DNA of 64,000 nucleotides, from positions 4,419,535 through 4,483,534 of the forward strand of contig NZ_CP087968.1 in the NCBI RefSeq assembly GCF_024703895.1, in the 5' to 3' direction. The position numbers and the translations under genes are program-made. This document shows, in pieces, positions 59,926 through 64,000 of the stretch (positions are counted from its first letter, which is position 1; each line of letters begins with the position of its first letter). The notes under the pieces were generated by a model that saw nothing but the letters and a program-made list of their open reading frames with translations, was not told the DNA's origin and ran no database searches. This DNA is from Nocardioides sp. B-3 (GTDB lineage: Bacteria; Actinomycetota; Actinomycetes; Propionibacteriales; Nocardioidaceae).

Positions 59926-61644
59926 TCACATGCCCGTCAGCAAACCCGCCTCTGCGCCCTCGAGGCCGCCGACCAGCGAGACTCTGTCCAAATAGATGTT
60001 GCGATCCTCACAGCTCGTCTCCGGCAACAGCAGACAGGCGTGGCAGGCAGCAAGGTTGAGGCCGTCGCTTCCGGAGGGCCCTGACTCAGCGCACACGGGA
60101 TCGTTCGAGCACCATTCAGCACGCGACGCTGCCGCGACCAGCACGTCGGCGAAACGGTCCTCGTTCGCCGGGGCAGCCAGACCTCCCGGGCTGCCAGCAG
60201 CGTCAGAGGAGGCGGTATAGATGAGGAACCCGGCCCGGCCGTCCGCTGCGTATACCCGCTCCCGCAGGGCGCCCACCGGGTAGCCGGCGTTGAGGCTCAG
60301 CTCCTTGAGAACGGCGTGCGCCAAGGTGTGCATGGCCAAGAACCGCGAAGTCGGCACCTCGACCGCCGGCGCACCAGATTCCTTGGCTCGAAGCGTGATG
60401 GCGGCCTCGAGCATGCGGCCCCGTTGTTTCGCGACGGCGCCGCCTTCCCAGTGGGCCAGCCACGCTTCGTCGACGCGGACGAACACTCCCTCTCCATACA
60501 CCTCAATGGCTGGCAACCAGTCGCGGGGCGCGGCGCTGAGGCGCGCGAGCTTGGGTTCGGTTCCGTCGGTGGCCATGGGGGTCACGCGGGAGAAGCCGTG
60601 GAGCGCACGTACCTCACGCAGGCGAGAGACCCGTGACACTTGCGCCACCACCCCTGAAACCTCCGGGGCGACCTCCACCTCGATGCACTGAAAGGCATCG
60701 CTCGACCCGGCGTCATTGCCGTCGCGCAACGCGAGGTACTCCTCGGCACGCAGTTCTGCCTCTGTGGGGATTCTTGCCCTTTCCACACCGCGCCGCTGGG
60801 CCACCACCTCCAGCACGCCTTCGACGTCGATGGTGCGATCTCGCGCCGCCGCACCCTCTGCCGCCACTCGGATGTGGTTGTCGTCCCGGTCGTGGAAGAC
60901 CTCCCAGAAGCGCGTCACGTATCGCGCATTCGGGCTTGACCACGGCGGAATCGAGATGCTGGAACGGACGGCGCCGAACCAGACGTTGGAGGATCCTCGT
61001 TGCAGGGCGCGAAGGTTCTTGTCACAGGCCTCGTGTTCGGAACCCGGCAACCGGGGCCGACGCCCACCACATGGTTTCACCATGGCGATCGCGTTCTTGT
61101 TGAACGCCCCGTCAAGGTCGCGGGCAGGCACGCCGCACGAGCAGTGCACCACGATGTCGGCGAGTGATGAAGATGCGCCCCGCGTCAGCAAGGTCATGCG
61201 GTGCTCGGCCACCTTCTCCTGAGATTCCCGACCATCAGCCATGCGGTGCACCCACTGGTAGTAGGGAAACTCCTCGAGGTGACCGTTCTCGCAGCAAGCC
61301 ACGAACCGGGAGGGGGTGAGCTCCCGCACACATTCGGGGCACTGCATTCTCCGCGAATCGAACTTCCAGTAGTTATCCAATCTCCGGCACCCCGGGCAGT
61401 ACTGGAAGGCCGGGAACCGCACCACGGGAACGTCTCCACGCCTCTGACCGGTGGAAGGGGACCTGAAGTGATGGACCCCGAGCGACTTCGCCAGACGCGG
61501 CTCCTCGACAGGAGCGCACCAGCGCTCGTCCCAGTCGTCGAGGCCGCAGACCGGGTAGCTCTGCTCACCGGCTGGAAGAATCGAGCCCACACCGAACGTC
61601 GAGACGAGCTGACTTTGGCGAACTCGGCTGTCCTCGGCCCTCAT
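59926..61644 (-). CDS. drmB: DrmB-like DISARM protein (DUF1998)
   Basis: The start QSQLVSTFGVGSILPAGEQS is a DrmB hallmark. Cys pairs CPGCRRLDNYWKFDSRRMQC and CCENGHLEEFPYYQWVH probably bind metal. The DUF1998 end has FLAMHTLAHAVLKELSLNAG then GFLIYTASSDAAGSPGGLA and ACHACLLLPETSCEDRN. The ATG at 61644 overlaps the drmA stop as ATGA. DISARM is an antiphage system; drmB with the drmA helicase is its core. The frame is intact. Confidence 0.85.
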   Translation of the reverse strand: MRAEDSRVRQSQLVSTFGVGSILPAGEQSYPVCGLDDWDERWCAPVEEPRLAKSLGVHHFRSPSTGQRRGDVPVVRFPAFQYCPGCRRLDNYWKFDSRRMQCPECVRELTPSRFVACCENGHLEEFPYYQWVHRMADGRESQEKVAEHRMTLLTRGASSSLADIVVHCSCGVPARDLDGAFNKNAIAMVKPCGGRRPRLPGSEHEACDKNLRALQRGSSNVWFGAVRSSISIPPWSSPNARYVTRFWEVFHDRDDNHIRVAAEGAAARDRTIDVEGVLEVVAQRRGVERARIPTEAELRAEEYLALRDGNDAGSSDAFQCIEVEVAPEVSGVVAQVSRVSRLREVRALHGFSRVTPMATDGTEPKLARLSAAPRDWLPAIEVYGEGVFVRVDEAWLAHWEGGAVAKQRGRMLEAAITLRAKESGAPAVEVPTSRFLAMHTLAHAVLKELSLNAGYPVGALRERVYAADGRAGFLIYTASSDAAGSPGGLAAPANEDRFADVLVAAASRAEWCSNDPVCAESGPSGSDGLNLAACHACLLLPETSCEDRNIYLDRVSLVGGLEGAEAGLLTGM

Positions 61645-64000
61645 CGTTGCTCCTTCGTCGGGCTGCCCTTGGCGTTGATCAGGCGCAATGAACTCTCGCG
61701 ATCCACATTCCGGAGACTGGTCAACGTCGGCCACGCCGGTCGGCCCGGCGGGAAGGTCTCGATCAACGGCTCCCTCAACTCGTCGGTCAACGCTGCTCCC
61801 GCTGGAACCATGAGTGCGTCCACGGGCGAACGCCAGCCCGCATACTTCGTGACACTTCCGTCGTCCACCGATTGGAGCCAGTGGTCGAGCAACATCTCCA
61901 ACGCCTCCGCCACCTCGTCCTCACTGTCGGGGTGGACCTCGCGGACTCGAGCCAAGATTGCCTCCTTCACGTCCGCCAACTCCTTGGGCGACGCGGCGGG
62001 GACATCGACCCCTGAATCCGCGGCAGCCCCCGGAACGAGATGACGAATCAGGATCGTCAGCAGTCCGTGCAGGCCGCGGTCCCGGGGCTCGCGGAGCGAA
62101 CGGCGTGGCCCCCGTTGCCTCGACCTGCTGGTAGATGGAACGGTGGTACGTGGTGAAGGCCTCGTAGTGGGACAGGTCCTGCGAGCGACCAGAATTGAAG
62201 AGCGTCACGACCAGTCCCGGGTGACGGCGTCCCACACGGCTGGTGGCCCGGATGTACTCGGACGTCGTCTGGGGTTGACCGGACACGACCATGAGTCCGA
62301 GACGATCCACGTCGACGCCGACCGAGATCATGTTCGTGGCCAGCACCGTGTCGGGAGACTGGGGGGAGGGATAGGCCGTCTGGAGCAACTCCAGTTCCAG
62401 CGGGATCTCACTTGATTTCTTGCGTGACGTGAGCTCGCGAGGATCCTTCGTGGTTCGCTCAACCCTGGAGCAGCCGATTGGACACGACCTTGATGCGATC
62501 GCGGACATCGTCGATCGTGGCGATGTAGGCCGCCCCCAGTACGCGAAGGCTGTTGAAGTACCCCAGCAGCGTCCAGTAGGCATCCCGCACCTCGTCCGGA
62601 ATCTCCGGACTCGCACCGGCCTGCAGCAGAGCTGCGTAGGTCCTCACCGTGAGGGTGGCATGACTTGTCCCGGGTGCCATCACGCCGACGTACTTGCGCG
62701 TCCCCTTGACGTCATGGGGGGCGTCGACTGCGAAGAAGGAGTCCGAGGCGTCTACTCCCGGCGGGGGAACTGTCGCGCCTCGCGCGAACACAGCCTTCAC
62801 TTGTTCGGCAGCACGCCGAATCGTGGCAGTCGATGCCACGAGTTTTGGCCGGGCACCAGTGATCGAGTCGGTGGCCAAGTGGTCGACTGCCGTCTCGTAC
62901 AGCCCGACAAGGGTGCCGAGCGGTCCGCTGATCAAGTGGAGTTCATCCCTGGATCACCAATTCCGGTGGTGCGTCCTGTCCCCTTCCGAAGAGGTTGCCG
63001 GACTCAGCTCGCCACGCAAGCATCGCGAACTTGTCGACCGTCCCGATCACAAGAGAGGGTCGATTCTGGTAGACGTCGCTGTCGACGAGGTGGACCGGCA
63101 GGTTGTTGGTCCCGCCGAAGCGACATCCCTCGCCCGGGCACACGACCTTCAACTGGTCGGCCCTCCTGTCGGCGTGGTAATCGTCAGGCGTCAGACGGTT
63201 GCCACACCACGGGCATCGCAGGAGCTGTACGGGGTCTCCCGTGTCAGCCGCGGTATCCCTGCCCTGTCGCCGCAGCGCCTTGGCAGCGTCGGCCACGTTG
63301 TTGGGCGTGGCTCCCTGCCCCACCCATAGCCCGATGGAAAACGGTTCCTTCTCTTGCTGGTCCGGTTCCGTGTCCCTCCACACCTCGAGGGCACAGATCA
63401 GTCCGGCCGCCCGCTCGAACTGCTGGAGTGTGAGGAGGCGCAGCGTGTAGCGCATGATGACGGCCACGCCTGCGCCGCTCCCGTCCCCTCCGGCGCCTCG
63501 CAGGCGTCGGTGCACCACGCAGAGAGCGATGAGCCCAAGGTAGGCCTCGGTCTTGCCGCCACCGGTGGGGAACCACAGGACGTCCGCGAGGTCGCGGTCC
63601 TCACTCGTGGGGTCGACGAGGCCCTCGAGGTTCAGGAGGACGAAGGCCATCTGGAATGGGCGCCATTGAGCGACGACCGGGGCGGGCGCACCCGTTGCCC
63701 CGGAGCGAATCATCTCTTGTCGCTCACGCTGCATCTTCATCACGGTGTTCATGGCCCTGAAGGCTCGGGCGACCAGCGGGTCCGAGGTCAGGAGACCGAG
63801 CCCGCGCCTCATCCTCCCCACGGCGCGTCGAGCCTCGTCCATGTGACGTTGGGCAGTTTCGGCATGGAGTCCTTCGAGCGTCACGAGATCGTTGTTCTGA
63901 CGTGCGTCGATCCGGGATTCGTATGCGGAGATCAGCGTGTCCGGGGACTCGTACTCGCCAGAGGCGAGTACGACCATGTCGAGCGAGGGCACGTCGTCCC
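61641..64000 (-). CDS. drmA: DrmA-like DISARM helicase, 5' end outside window (frameshifted)
   Basis: Walker A is DVLWFPTGGGKTEAYLGLIA. The DE-box is QDELHLISGPLGTLVGLYE once an extra G near 62,945 is removed. The helicase C-terminal part has LATNMISVGVDVDRLGLMVV and TSEYIRATSRVGRRHPGLVV. GVAVIMRYTLRLLTLQQFER and CPWCGNRLTP, with CPGEGCRFGG, are typical of DrmA. Frame changes lie near 62,945, 62,455 and 62,110. The N-terminal third runs past the window edge. It would unwind or load onto phage DNA with DrmB. Confidence 0.82.

Overview
The window is high-GC DNA of an actinomycete. The Tad-type pilus genes, SCO6880-type secretion gene, BTAD-like domain, DUF4192 protein and IS1380/IS21-type elements fit Actinomycetota, perhaps Gordonia, Rhodococcus or Pseudonocardia relatives; genus is a guess. 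Many well-conserved genes are broken by single-base frameshifts, nearly all at G or C runs. I read most of these as sequencing errors and give each gene its full reconstructed span.

Bases 1-6,690 look like ordinary chromosome: a MaoC-like dehydratase, a divergent TetR regulator, and a five-gene branched-chain amino-acid/amide-type ABC importer (livF, livG, livH, livM, binding protein). Three near-identical operator-like sites tie the TetR gene to the importer. Bases about 6,690-10,035 hold an IS1380-like element and an IS21-family element whose two genes both carry internal deletions.

Bases 10,100-25,800 hold a very large MobF relaxase/helicase/Toprim protein, a protein of four tandem HTH units, a NUC1-type nuclease, and a putative defence cluster. 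That cluster has a GHKL (MutL/MORC-like) ATPase, a Rossmann methyltransferase-like partner, a C5-cytosine methylase and a fused remnant of an ATPase and a Vsr nuclease. A gene-free stretch and a gene with a DnaA domain IV follow.

Bases 25,800-49,900 are mostly minus-strand and form a conjugation/pilus region. Read in transcription order (right to left) it runs: lipoprotein, secreted protein, CpaB/SAF, TadZ, TadA, TadB, TadC, Flp-like, TadE-like proteins and a LysM/BTAD-like protein; then a terminator hairpin and a 12-bp repeat array; then a sigma-like protein, ParA-like protein, small membrane proteins, TrbL/VirB6-like protein, SCO6880, VirB4, an EEP-nuclease/transglycosylase/CHAP-like fusion and the coupling ATPase. 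Many neighbours overlap by 4 bases, so they are probably translationally coupled. Together with the relaxase this suggests an integrative conjugative element or conjugative plasmid region.

Bases 50,000-64,000 hold accessory genes (ArsR-like HTH, DUF1173, DUF4192) and a second defence group: Vsr, an MvaI/BcnI-type restriction enzyme and a convergent Dcm-type methylase, followed by DISARM-type drmB and drmA, the latter running off the window. No tRNA, rRNA or CRISPR array was seen.
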